Of a DNA stretch of 17,902 nt, positions 6,433-13,061 are shown in pieces. The position numbers and the translations under genes were made by a program. A model generated the notes under the pieces. The model saw nothing but the letters and a program-made list of their open reading frames with translations, was not told the DNA's origin and made no database searches. Source of the DNA: DATKCN01 sp035513175 (lineage in GTDB: Bacteria > Chloroflexota > Chloroflexia > Thermomicrobiales > CFX8); the NCBI GenBank assembly GCA_035513175.1, contig DATKCN010000221.1:1-17902 (forward strand), written 5' to 3'. Position 1 is the stretch's first letter, and each line of letters begins with the position of its first letter.

Positions 6433-6537
6433 ATGAGTCCTGAACGCACGCTGAATCTGGTCATCATGGCTGTCGTAGCCGTCATCCTGATCGTGATCCT
6501 GCTCATGTTGCTGGGGGTGGTTGCGAACCCGTTATAG
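6433..6537 (+). CDS. Small single-pass membrane protein (34 residues)
   Basis: A short frame encodes MSPERTLNL, then an unbroken hydrophobic stretch from about residue 9 to 30 rich in V, I and L, and ends VVANPL before TAG at 6535-6537. AAAGG at 6421-6425 lies 7 nt before the ATG, which is one of the better ribosome binding sites in the window. A single transmembrane helix with a charged short N-terminus is the most likely structure. I do not recognise a family. Small hydrophobic proteins of this size often modulate a larger membrane partner or respond to envelope stress, but nothing here tells which. A 6-bp hairpin follows the stop codon at once and a palindrome precedes it, so the gene looks like a self-contained unit. 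Confidence 0.6.
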   Translation: MSPERTLNLVIMAVVAVILIVILLMLLGVVANPL

Positions 6538-6556
6538 GTTCAGGGGCAGGCTGAAC
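6538..6556 (+). terminator. Hairpin directly after the small membrane-protein gene
   Basis: GTTCAG and CTGAAC pair around a 7-nt GGGCAGG loop, starting on the base after the stop codon. There is no U-run, so termination is only a possibility; protection of the mRNA 3' end is an alternative. Confidence 0.3.
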
Positions 6557-6743
6557 GCTGCCTTCGCACGGTTTGATGCGCGGGGGTAACGATCCGTCTT
6601 CAGGATGCGATGATTCAGGAAGGCTTGACGAAGGGCGCGGTTCCGGTGCTGGACGCGCCATGCCGTCACGCGCTGCGCGCGCGGCCTGCCGATCGTGTCG
6701 CGCGGACGACGCCGAGTGTCAGATCTGGAGCGGGCAGGGGGAC

Positions 6744-7124
6744 ATGGTCGACGCGCCCATACTGATCGTTGAGGATGATCCGGTGATCCGCGAGCTGTTG
6801 CTGGAACTGCTGGACATCGAGGGATACCCCGCGATCGCGGTAGCCGATGGAGCTTCTGCCTTGCGGCAACTGAAGATCCGCAGGCCGTCGCTCATTCTGC
6901 TCGATCTCAACCTGCCGGCTATGGATGGCGAAGGCTTCCTGCGGGAGATGCGCCGGTCCGGCCGCTCCGCGCCGGTCGTGCTGCTCACGGCCGATCCGCG
7001 AGGACGGCGGCTGCGGCACGCGCGCGGCATCGTCGGCTTTCTCGCGAAGCCGTTCGACGTGGATGAGCTGTTGCGGCTGATCGAGAAGGTGTGGCCGTCG
7101 CACAGGCGGCCCGAGCACAGTTGA
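6744..7124 (+). CDS. Single-domain response regulator (CheY-like receiver)
   Basis: A 126-residue receiver domain with no output domain. The acidic pocket is formed by E10, D11 and D12 in LIVEDDPVIREL, the phospho-acceptor is D54 in LILLDLNLPAMDG, the switch threonine is T82 in VVLLTAD, and K102 lies in GFLAKPF. All key residues are present, so it should be phosphorylated by a histidine kinase and act through protein contacts, as CheY, Spo0F or DivK do. No kinase gene lies in the window. The ATG at 6744 follows AGGGGG closely; the frame is open back to 6573, but the upstream residues lack homology and would disrupt the first strand. Confidence 0.88.
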   Translation: MVDAPILIVEDDPVIRELLLELLDIEGYPAIAVADGASALRQLKIRRPSLILLDLNLPAMDGEGFLREMRRSGRSAPVVLLTADPRGRRLRHARGIVGFLAKPFDVDELLRLIEKVWPSHRRPEHS

Positions 7125-7310
7125 CGCGCCTCGGCCGGAACGCAACACCGGTGGATCGCGCGCGGCGTCTCGTTGGGGCCGTCGTGCCGGGCGCCGGTCA
7201 GGCTTTGGAGCGATCCTTCCGCGCCGTGTGACGCTGACGCATGCGCCCGGGCGTTCCTCGCGGGGCTACCGGGCGTATTCCCCGTCGCGTGGCGCCGCCA
7301 GAGGGCGCAC

Positions 7311-7397
7311 ATGGCAAGCACACACCGACTGCTCATGAGTGCTGAGGGCCTGTCGTCACTGCCGGATGACGGCCGCCAAGACGAGCTGGAGCGGATT
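7311..7397 (+). pseudogene. N-terminal remnant of a Uma2-family gene
   Basis: From an ATG at 7311, with GAGGG just upstream (7301-7305), the frame reads HRLLMSAEGLSSLPDDGRQD followed by ELERIA. This matches the conserved opening of Uma2 proteins and aligns with LTADDLATMPDDGFRYELDE in the intact copy at 4690. After about 29 codons the similarity stops, and the rest of the frame (to 7544) contains none of the PD, ExVSP or K motifs. I read it as a deleted or decayed gene; a chance match is unlikely over this length. Confidence 0.55.
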
Positions 7398-7405
7398 GCT
7401 ATAAT
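7397..7405 (+). promoter_or_regulatory. Extended -10 promoter element
   Basis: TGCTATAAT combines a consensus -10 hexamer (TATAAT, 7400-7405) with the upstream TG of extended -10 promoters, which can work without a -35; none is seen. In this GC-rich sequence a perfect TATAAT is notable. It lies about 140 bp upstream of the JAMM-racemase gene and is its best promoter candidate. Confidence 0.45.
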
Positions 7406-7547
7406 ATCGATTCTGGAGAGATGCCGCACCCGCACGGCGGTGGTCGGCCGGCCCGGGCGTGTCAGATGTTCGCGGTTGGCGTCTCACCAATGGTCGTCTC
7501 TCGCTCACGGGTTCCCCGCTGGAGCCACGCACGGCAGGCACTGACAC

Positions 7548-9050
7548 ATGCACGACGCGACGCGTCGCCGATCCCCGCGCTTCATTCAGGGTCGCTCGGA
7601 TAGCTCGGAGTTTTCCGCGCCGTCCGATGCCGCGCGCAGCGACGTTGGCCCGTTTCGCATCGAGCGCCGGCTGTACCTGCACATCGTCGAGCACCTGCAG
7701 GCCACACTCGACGAGGAGGGATGCGGGCTGATCGCCTTTGACGACGACCTGCCCGTCAAGGTGTACCCCGGCACCAACGTGCTGCGCAGCGACAACCGTT
7801 ACCGCATGGACGATCTGGAAGTGCTGCGCGCCGTCGATGAGATGGACCGCAACGGCTGGTGGCTCGGCGCCATTTACCATTCGCACCCGCGCTCCGCGCC
7901 GGTGCCGTCGACAACCGACATCCGCGAGGCCAACTGGCCCCACGCGCTGATGATCATCGTCTCGTTGCTGCACGGCGCCGCGGACATGCGCGCCTACCGG
8001 GTCGCTGATGATGGCTACGAGGACATCGGCGTCGAGGTGTACGCCGAGCGGCTGCCGTGGCTGTCCAGCCTGCGCCGTCGTGGGCGGACCGTTGCCACGC
8101 TCGGGGAGCAGCAGCCCGGTTCCCACGCGACAGCCTGGCGCCCGGTCGGCGCGCGGCAACCAACGATCGCGATGCGCGGCTCGGAAAGCAGCGACCGGGC
8201 GCGCGACCGGGACGCGCTGGCGGCGCCGGCCGCCCACGATTTCTTCGACCTGGACGACGACCCCGACCGGCGGGCAGTGATCGGCATCCTGGGCGGCATG
8301 GGGCCGCTGGCAACCGCCGACCTGTACCGCAAGATTATCGAGATTACCCCGGCCGCCCGCGATCAGGATCACATTCCGGTGCTCATCTACGCTGATCCCC
8401 GCGTGCCGGACCGCAGCGCGGCGCTGCTGCAGGGCGGGGAGGACCCCACGCCGTGGCTGGTGGCCGGCGCCCGGGCGCTGTCGGACATGGGCGCCGATTT
8501 CATCGTCATCCCCTGCAACACGGCCCACGCCTTTCTCGACGCCGTGCGGCCGGCGGTTGACCGGCCGATTCTCAGCATGATCGACGCGGCTGCGGATGAG
8601 GCGCAGGCGCTGCACGGGCAGGCAGGCGTGGTCGGCCTGCTGGCGACATCCGGCACGATCGCCTCCGAGATGTACCAGCGGGCCTTTCGGCATCGCGGTC
8701 TCGACGCGATCGTGCCCGAGGCCGACACGCAACGGCGCTGCGTGTCGGCCGCGATCGACGAGATCAAGGCAGGGCGCAATACCAGCGCGGCGACGGCGCT
8801 GCTGGTGGAGGCGTGCGAGCGCCTCGCCCAGCGGGGCGCGGGCGTGATCCTGGCGGCCTGCACCGAGATTCCGATAGCCTTGCAGCAGCGACACGTCAAG
8901 ACCCCGCTCATCGACGCGACGGCCGCCCTGGCGCGCACCGCCGTCGCCACCGCGCTGCATCTGGACGAGACCGCCCAGGCCGGTGAGCCGCAGTGGGAGA
9001 CGTCGACCGTTGGTTGGGATCTCGACAAGGCAAGAACAGGAGCGTCATGA
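7548..9050 (+). CDS. JAMM (MPN/JAB) metallopeptidase-aspartate/glutamate racemase fusion
   Basis: A 500-residue two-domain protein. Residues about 36-165 form a JAMM/M67-type zinc isopeptidase domain: E56/E57 in DEEGCGLIAF, then H111-S-H113-P, seven residues, S121-T-T-D124, which fits HxHx7SxxD. A variable, charged linker (about 175-240) follows. Residues 243-470 form an Asp/Glu racemase domain opening with GILGGMGPLATADLYRKI, with catalytic cysteines C323 in IPCNTAH and C438 in AACTEIPI. Both active sites look intact. JAMM proteases remove ubiquitin-like tags or cut near C-termini, and aspartate racemases interconvert L- and D-aspartate without cofactor. The joining suggests a peptide whose acidic residue is released and then epimerised, which is inference. 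The start codon lacks a clear ribosome binding site. The stop overlaps the next gene by 4 bp. Confidence 0.85.
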   Translation: MHDATRRRSPRFIQGRSDSSEFSAPSDAARSDVGPFRIERRLYLHIVEHLQATLDEEGCGLIAFDDDLPVKVYPGTNVLRSDNRYRMDDLEVLRAVDEMDRNGWWLGAIYHSHPRSAPVPSTTDIREANWPHALMIIVSLLHGAADMRAYRVADDGYEDIGVEVYAERLPWLSSLRRRGRTVATLGEQQPGSHATAWRPVGARQPTIAMRGSESSDRARDRDALAAPAAHDFFDLDDDPDRRAVIGILGGMGPLATADLYRKIIEITPAARDQDHIPVLIYADPRVPDRSAALLQGGEDPTPWLVAGARALSDMGADFIVIPCNTAHAFLDAVRPAVDRPILSMIDAAADEAQALHGQAGVVGLLATSGTIASEMYQRAFRHRGLDAIVPEADTQRRCVSAAIDEIKAGRNTSAATALLVEACERLAQRGAGVILAACTEIPIALQQRHVKTPLIDATAALARTAVATALHLDETAQAGEPQWETSTVGWDLDKARTGAS

Positions 9051-9520
9051 TCGACTCCGACGACATCGAGCAGATGCTCGATGATTTGCGCGAGTTCCCG
9101 GGCTATCTGCGCGAGCTTATCGCTGGCTGCGAGGACGCGATCCTGGTCCGCGCGGCGCCCGATGGGGGCTGGGGCGCGGTCGAGGTGTTCTGCCACTTGC
9201 GGGATATTGAAGAGCTGTACGTGGAGCGCGTGGGCCGCATCCTGACCGAGGACGAGCCGTTCATGCCCGCGGTGGACGAGTCCCTCTGGCCGATCGAGCG
9301 CGAGTACGACAAGCAGCAGCCGCGCGTCGCGCTGGATGAGTTCGCGCGGCAGCGGTCCCACTTCGTCGAGTTGCTCAACGACCTCGACGCGCCGCGCTGG
9401 CACCGGCGGGGACATCACGCCGAGCTTGGCGATCAGACGGTGCTGTGGTGCGCCGCGCACGCGGCGGAGCACGACGCCACACACCGGCGCCAGCTCGAAG
9501 AGCTGCTCCAGCACGACTGA
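9047..9520 (+). CDS. DinB-superfamily protein, coupled to the racemase fusion
   Basis: A 157-residue four-helix-bundle protein of the DinB/YfiT-like superfamily. Its three metal-ligand histidines are in place: H50 in VFCHLRDIEELYVERV, and H142 and H146 in AAEHDATHRRQLEELL. The family includes thiol-dependent S-transferases that use bacillithiol or mycothiol, plus many members of unknown function. The ATG overlaps the upstream stop as ATGA, and AGGAG lies 5 nt before it, so translation is coupled to the JAMM-racemase gene and the two proteins probably act in one process. A longer frame from 8993 is open but would overlap the fusion gene for 58 bp with no homology. Confidence 0.85.
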   Translation: MIDSDDIEQMLDDLREFPGYLRELIAGCEDAILVRAAPDGGWGAVEVFCHLRDIEELYVERVGRILTEDEPFMPAVDESLWPIEREYDKQQPRVALDEFARQRSHFVELLNDLDAPRWHRRGHHAELGDQTVLWCAAHAAEHDATHRRQLEELLQHD

Positions 9521-9619
9521 CGGTCACGGCGGCAGGGCAGGGGCAGATGCACACGTTACAATGGCGTCGGGCTCCAGTCGCCGCGCCGCGCGCCTGACGA
9601 TTGACGGGGATAGAGGGAC

Positions 9620-10120
9620 ATGGACGAGAACGAACGCTTGATCGTCGCCCTGACGCAGACGCTGAACCTGGTCGCGAAGCGCATCTCTCCCCAGCGGGAC
9701 GAGTCGCTCGTCAACCGGGCGCCGGCGCGTGGCGAGTGGTCGGTGCGTGACATCATCGCCCACCTGCGGGACCATGAGGCTGTGGCCTTCGCCAAGCTGC
9801 ACCTGATGGCGACCAGCGAGGTCCCGGATTTCCGCCACGCCACGCTCAACACCGGCGTGGTCTACGACCCGCATGACTCCGTGTTCATCGTCATGAGCCA
9901 GTTCCGGCGCCTGCGCCACAGCACGCTGTCGTTGCTGATAGAGCTGCCCCCCGACGCCTGGCGCCGCGCCGCCCGTGATGTCGACAACCGCGCCATCTCT
10001 ATCCGTGACCTCGCGGAAAGCCTGCTGCGGCACGACCGCGAGCACGTGGCGCGGATCGATGAGGTGCTCATCGCGCGCGGCGCGTTGCCGCATACGGTGC
10101 GGCCGCTGGTCAACGCGTAA
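9620..10120 (+). CDS. Second DinB-superfamily protein
   Basis: A 166-residue DinB-fold protein of a different branch from the gene just upstream. The opening helix (ENERLIVALTQTLNLVAKRIS) is followed by NRAPARGEWSVRDIIAHLRDHE, with ligand H48, and the closing helix has H138 and H142 in RDLAESLLRHDREHVARIDEVL. The 'W s..di..Hl.d.E' pattern is the usual one for DinB proteins. The ATG at 9620 follows GAGGG closely. It starts 99 bp after the previous gene, close enough for co-transcription but with its own possible TACAAT -10 at 9559-9564. Its substrate is unknown. It may be a diverged duplicate serving the same pathway, although identity between the two is low. Confidence 0.82.
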   Translation: MDENERLIVALTQTLNLVAKRISPQRDESLVNRAPARGEWSVRDIIAHLRDHEAVAFAKLHLMATSEVPDFRHATLNTGVVYDPHDSVFIVMSQFRRLRHSTLSLLIELPPDAWRRAARDVDNRAISIRDLAESLLRHDREHVARIDEVLIARGALPHTVRPLVNA

Positions 10121-10212
10121 TCGGTCCTGTTACGGGCGCCACCCCCGCATTCGCCTGCGCCCTCGTCCGCGATCACCGCGTGTTGACCTGAACGCGCCTC
10201 CGACGTGAAGTG

Positions 10213-10239
10213 ACACGCGTGGCGTGTGTCGTGCGACAC
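10213..10239 (+). promoter_or_regulatory. Overlapping hairpins in the osmoprotectant operon leader
   Basis: ACACGC-GTG-GCGTGT (10213-10227) and GTGTCG-TG-CGACAC (10226-10239) are two perfect inverted repeats that share bases 10226-10227, so in RNA they cannot both close fully. They lie 57-84 bp upstream of the first permease start. TTGACC, a near-consensus -35, is found just before at 10184-10189 without a good -10. An operator for a dimeric regulator or a switchable leader are both possible. Confidence 0.35.
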
Positions 10240-10296
10240 TGCGCGCCAGGCGGGCTCCGGCCCTGCCGTAAGCTGCCGTCCGGTTCGAGGAGGCAG

Positions 10297-10938
10297 ATGG
10301 GGCTGCTGGGCGACGCGCTCCAGTACATTGCCGATAATCCCTCGCGCTTCACCAACGCGCTGAGCGTGCACGCGCGCTTAAGCCTGAGCGCGCTGCTGCT
10401 GGCAATCGGCATCTTCGTGCCGCTGGGCGCGCTCGCCTCCCGCGCTCGCCGGGCGGGTCCGCCGCTGGTGGCCGTGGTCGGCGCCGCGCGCGTCGTGCCC
10501 AGCCTGGCGGTGCTGCTGCTGTTGCTGCCATACCTGGGGACCGGCTTCCGGCCGGCACTGGTCGCGCTGGTGTTGCTGGCGGGGCCGCCAATCATCGTCA
10601 ACACCGACGCGGGGCTGCGCAACGTCGACGCGGCCGTGTTGGAGAACGCGCGCGGTCTGGGCATGAACCAGCTGCAGGTCTTTACCCGCGTGCAGTTCCC
10701 GCTGGCTCTGCCGGTCGTGATCGCTGGCATACGAACTGCTTCAGTCGAGGTCATCGCCAGCGCAACGCTCGCCGCGTTCATCGGCGTGCGCAGTCTAGGG
10801 ACGTTCATTCTCTCCGGGATCACGCTCGTCGACTACCGACTGCTGCTGGTCGGCGCCGTCCCGGTCGCGCTGCTGGCCCTCGCGGCGGAGGCGATCTTGA
10901 GCGGCGTCGAGAGACTCGTAACGCCCCCGGCGACGTAA
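10297..10938 (+). CDS. Osmoprotectant (glycine betaine/choline-type) ABC importer permease 1
   Basis: A 213-residue inner membrane protein of the OpuCB/YehW/ProW type with about five to six hydrophobic segments. The signature cytoplasmic loop that meets the ATPase is GLRNVDAAVLENARGLGMNQ, followed by VQFPLALPVVIAGIRTA, closely matching the osmoprotectant permease family. The ATG at 10297 is preceded by GAGGAGG 3 nt upstream; the open frame reaches back to 10210 through sequence with no homology. It heads a four-gene set (permease, binding protein, ATPase, permease). The import of betaine- or choline-like compatible solutes is inferred from family, since the substrate is set by the binding protein. 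Confidence 0.9.
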   Translation: MGLLGDALQYIADNPSRFTNALSVHARLSLSALLLAIGIFVPLGALASRARRAGPPLVAVVGAARVVPSLAVLLLLLPYLGTGFRPALVALVLLAGPPIIVNTDAGLRNVDAAVLENARGLGMNQLQVFTRVQFPLALPVVIAGIRTASVEVIASATLAAFIGVRSLGTFILSGITLVDYRLLLVGAVPVALLALAAEAILSGVERLVTPPAT

Positions 10939-11024
10939 ACCAGGTACGGGCGCGGGCTCGAATGGACGTCATTCGCCCCGCGCCATGCGATGTCCGTGGA
11001 GACGGTCAGGAAAGGACGATACGC

Positions 11025-11963
11025 GTGAAGCTTCGATTCGGACTCCTCATCGCCCTCGTCGCGCTCATGTTTCCCATCCTCGCCGCATGTGGCGACGAGG
11101 ATGACGATCCCACGGCGACGGCGGGGGCTGCCGTCCCCGGCGGCGGCACGATCATCATCGGCTCCAAGAACTTTACCGAGCAGCTGATCCTCGGCGAGAT
11201 GTACGCGCAGCTGCTGGAGGCGCGCGGCTTCACCGTCGAGCGGCGACTGAATCTCGGCGGCACCGCCATCGCGCACCAGTCGCTGCTCTCCGCCGAGATT
11301 CATCTCTACCCGGAATACACCGGCACCGGCCTGCTGGCCATCCTGGAACGCGAGACGATGTCCGACCCGGACGAGGTCTTTGAGGTGGTCAGCGAGGCGT
11401 ACCAGGAGCAGTTCGATCTCGTCTGGCTCGACCAGGCGCCGATGAACAACTCGCAGGCGCTGGCTGTCAAGCGTGCGTTCTCCGAGGAGCATGACCTGAC
11501 GACCATCTCTCAGATGGTGGAAATGGCCTCCGAGCTGCGGCTGGCCGCCGTGCCGGACTTCGAGGAGCGCGAGGATGGTCTGGTCGGCCTGCGGCAGGCG
11601 TACGGCGACTTCAGCTTCCAGGAGATCATCGTGCTGGATCCCGGCCTGAAGTATCAGGCGCTCCTGAACGACGAGGCGGAGGTCGTGCTGGCCTTCGGCA
11701 CCGACGGACAGATCCAGGGCTATGACCTGGTCGTGCTGGAGGACGACCAGGGGCTGTGGCCGCCGTACCACGTCGCGCCGGTCGTCCGGCAGGACACGCT
11801 GGACGCGAACCCGCAGCTGGCTGACATCCTCAACGAGCTGGCCCCGCTGCTGACCGGCGAGGTCATGGCCGGCCTCAACTGGCAGGTCGACGGCCCGGAC
11901 GCCCAGGAGCCCGAGGACGTCGCCCGCGTCTTCCTGGAGGAGCACGGCCTGTTGGGTGAGTAG
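11025..11963 (+). CDS. Osmoprotectant ABC importer substrate-binding lipoprotein (OpuCC-type)
   Basis: A 312-residue exported lipoprotein. The signal peptide is KLR, then GLLIALVALMFPILAAC, with lipidation at C22, followed by a short acidic linker. The binding domain has the family blocks GSKNFTEQLILGEMYAQLLE, NLGGTAIAHQSLLSAEIHLYPEYTGTG, LDQAPMNNSQALAV, TDGQIQGYDLVVLEDDQGLWPPYHVAPVV and LNELAPLLTGEVMAGLNWQVD. These belong to the OpuCC/OsmX/YehZ cluster that binds glycine betaine, choline or carnitine. The GTG at 11025 follows AGGAAAGGA and gives a perfect signal peptide; the frame is open back to 10962. It is anchored outside the membrane and hands the solute to the two permeases. Confidence 0.92.
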   Translation: MKLRFGLLIALVALMFPILAACGDEDDDPTATAGAAVPGGGTIIIGSKNFTEQLILGEMYAQLLEARGFTVERRLNLGGTAIAHQSLLSAEIHLYPEYTGTGLLAILERETMSDPDEVFEVVSEAYQEQFDLVWLDQAPMNNSQALAVKRAFSEEHDLTTISQMVEMASELRLAAVPDFEEREDGLVGLRQAYGDFSFQEIIVLDPGLKYQALLNDEAEVVLAFGTDGQIQGYDLVVLEDDQGLWPPYHVAPVVRQDTLDANPQLADILNELAPLLTGEVMAGLNWQVDGPDAQEPEDVARVFLEEHGLLGE

Positions 11964-12019
11964 CGTGTAGCGAGGGCTGAGGACCGGGGGAACGGCCGCG
12001 CCACCCCCGCCCCGGCCTT

Positions 12020-12034
12020 CATCCCTCGGCCCTC
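12020..12034 (+). repeat. Recurring intergenic word, copy before the ATPase gene
   Basis: CATCCCTCGGCCCTC is identical to 1409-1423 before the amidohydrolase gene. Close versions lie at 4206-4221 (one extra C) and, with G/T changes, at 3236-3248. An imperfect inverted partner (GAGGGCTGAGG) lies at 11972-11982, just after the upstream stop codon. All four copies are outside the assigned genes. Confidence 0.7.
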
Positions 12035-12040
12035 CGCCCG

Positions 12041-12046
12041 AAAGGA
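12041..12046 (+). promoter_or_regulatory. Ribosome binding site before a non-standard ATC start
   Basis: AAAGGA lies 7 nt before the ATC at 12054. The same arrangement (GAAAGGA about 6 nt ahead) precedes the ATG of the UPF0173 gene. It decides the likely start of the ATPase gene, for which no ATG, GTG or TTG exists in frame between the upstream stop (11961-11963) and the GTG at 12150. Confidence 0.6.
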
Positions 12047-12053
12047 ACCGGCC

Positions 12054-13061
12054 ATCGACCAGCCACCCCCCAACGTTGTCGCCAGCGCGATCCGCTTTGA
12101 GCATGTCTCCAAGCGCTTCGCAGGTGGTGGCGCGCCCGCGGTCGACGATGTGACGCTGGACATCGAGCCGGGGGAGATCGTCGTCCTGCTTGGTCCGTCG
12201 GGCTGCGGCAAGACGACGCTGCTGAAGATGGTCAACCGGCTCTACGAACCGACGAGCGGCGACATCCTGCTCGACGGGACCTCGATTCGGCGGCTGCCCG
12301 CGACGTTGCTGCGCCGCCGCATCGGCTACGTCATCCAGCAGACGGGCCTGTTCCCGCACATGCGCATCGCCGACAATATCGCCGTCGTGCCGAAGCTGCT
12401 GGGCTGGGACCGGGGGCGCGTCGCGCGGCGGGTCGACGAGCTGCTGGAGCTCGTCGGCCTGCCGCCGCGCGAGTACCGTCGCCGCTACCCGGCGCAACTC
12501 TCCGGCGGGCAGCAGCAGCGGGTTGGGCTGGCGCGCGCGCTTGCCGGCAACCCGACGACGCTGCTGATGGACGAGCCGTTCGGCGCGCTGGACGCCATCA
12601 CCCGCTCCCGGTTGCAAGTGGAGCTGCGCCAGATTCACGAGCGGCTGGGCCAGACGATCCTGTTCGTGACCCATGACATCGAGGAGGCTGTGCGGCTGGC
12701 GGACCGCATCGTCGTGATGCGCGCCGGGCGGGTCGCGCAGTATGGCCGGGCATTGGAGATCGTGATGTCCCCGGCAGACGAGTTCGTCAGCGATCTGGTC
12801 GGAGCGGGAGACGTGTTGCGGAGGCTGAGCCTGCTGCCGGTCGAGCTGGCGATGCGGCCGCTGGACGGCGCGCCCATCCCCGGCTCGCTCCCGTCGATCG
12901 AGCGCGCCGCGGATCTGCGCGCGGCGTTGAGCCTGCTGCTGGAGCGACGCGCCGAGCGACTGATCGTGCGTGGCGCCGGCGGCGAGCCTGCCGGCACGCT
13001 CGATATGGCGGCCATCGAGAGGGCGGGCGTGGTCGATGCGGCTCCCGCGGCCCCGTCATGA
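12054..13061 (+). CDS. Osmoprotectant ABC importer ATPase (OpuCA-type), apparent ATC start
   Basis: A 335-residue ATPase when read from the ATC at 12054. All nucleotide-binding motifs are present: Walker A GPSGCGKT (47-54), Q-loop near Q95, signature LSGGQQQ (149-155), Walker B LLMDEP (170-175) and H207 in VTHDIEEA. The last 80 residues look like a degenerate CBS-like regulatory tail. The residues IRFEHVSKRFAGGGAPAVDD, encoded upstream of the GTG at 12150, are normal for the family and include the aromatic A-loop that stacks on adenine, so a start at 12150 would remove a needed part. No standard start codon is available further upstream. Either ATC is used or one base differs from the true sequence. 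The stop overlaps the next start as ATGA. Confidence 0.85.
   Translation: MDQPPPNVVASAIRFEHVSKRFAGGGAPAVDDVTLDIEPGEIVVLLGPSGCGKTTLLKMVNRLYEPTSGDILLDGTSIRRLPATLLRRRIGYVIQQTGLFPHMRIADNIAVVPKLLGWDRGRVARRVDELLELVGLPPREYRRRYPAQLSGGQQQRVGLARALAGNPTTLLMDEPFGALDAITRSRLQVELRQIHERLGQTILFVTHDIEEAVRLADRIVVMRAGRVAQYGRALEIVMSPADEFVSDLVGAGDVLRRLSLLPVELAMRPLDGAPIPGSLPSIERAADLRAALSLLLERRAERLIVRGAGGEPAGTLDMAAIERAGVVDAAPAAPS

Larger units (their letters stand above)
7125..7547. other. 423-bp gap with a Uma2 remnant and an isolated promoter element
   Basis: No intact gene is supported in this stretch. It holds the broken start of a Uma2-type gene (7311-7397) and an extended -10 element (7397-7405). The remainder shows no recognisable protein, RNA gene or repeat. 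Confidence 0.6.

Noticed and set aside
7421..7603. 60-codon frame after the extended -10 element
   Set aside because: It begins close behind GGAGAG, but the protein is R/H/P-rich with no pattern, and it runs into the racemase gene in another frame.
7356..8960. 534-codon minus-strand frame opposite the JAMM-racemase gene
   Set aside because: Shadow of a gene with intact catalytic motifs; the predicted protein is low in order and rich in R, G, H and A.
8172..9050. Separate racemase gene beginning inside the fusion
   Set aside because: The ATG at 8172 has no ribosome binding site and the frame is continuous with the JAMM domain; a second internal product cannot be excluded but is not supported.
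10833..12674. 613-codon minus-strand frame across the importer genes
   Set aside because: Antisense to clear ABC importer genes and without domain similarity.
12150..13061. Start of the ATPase at GTG 12150
   Set aside because: It would remove the family-typical N-terminal strand and adenine-stacking aromatic and has no good ribosome binding site; kept only as the alternative.
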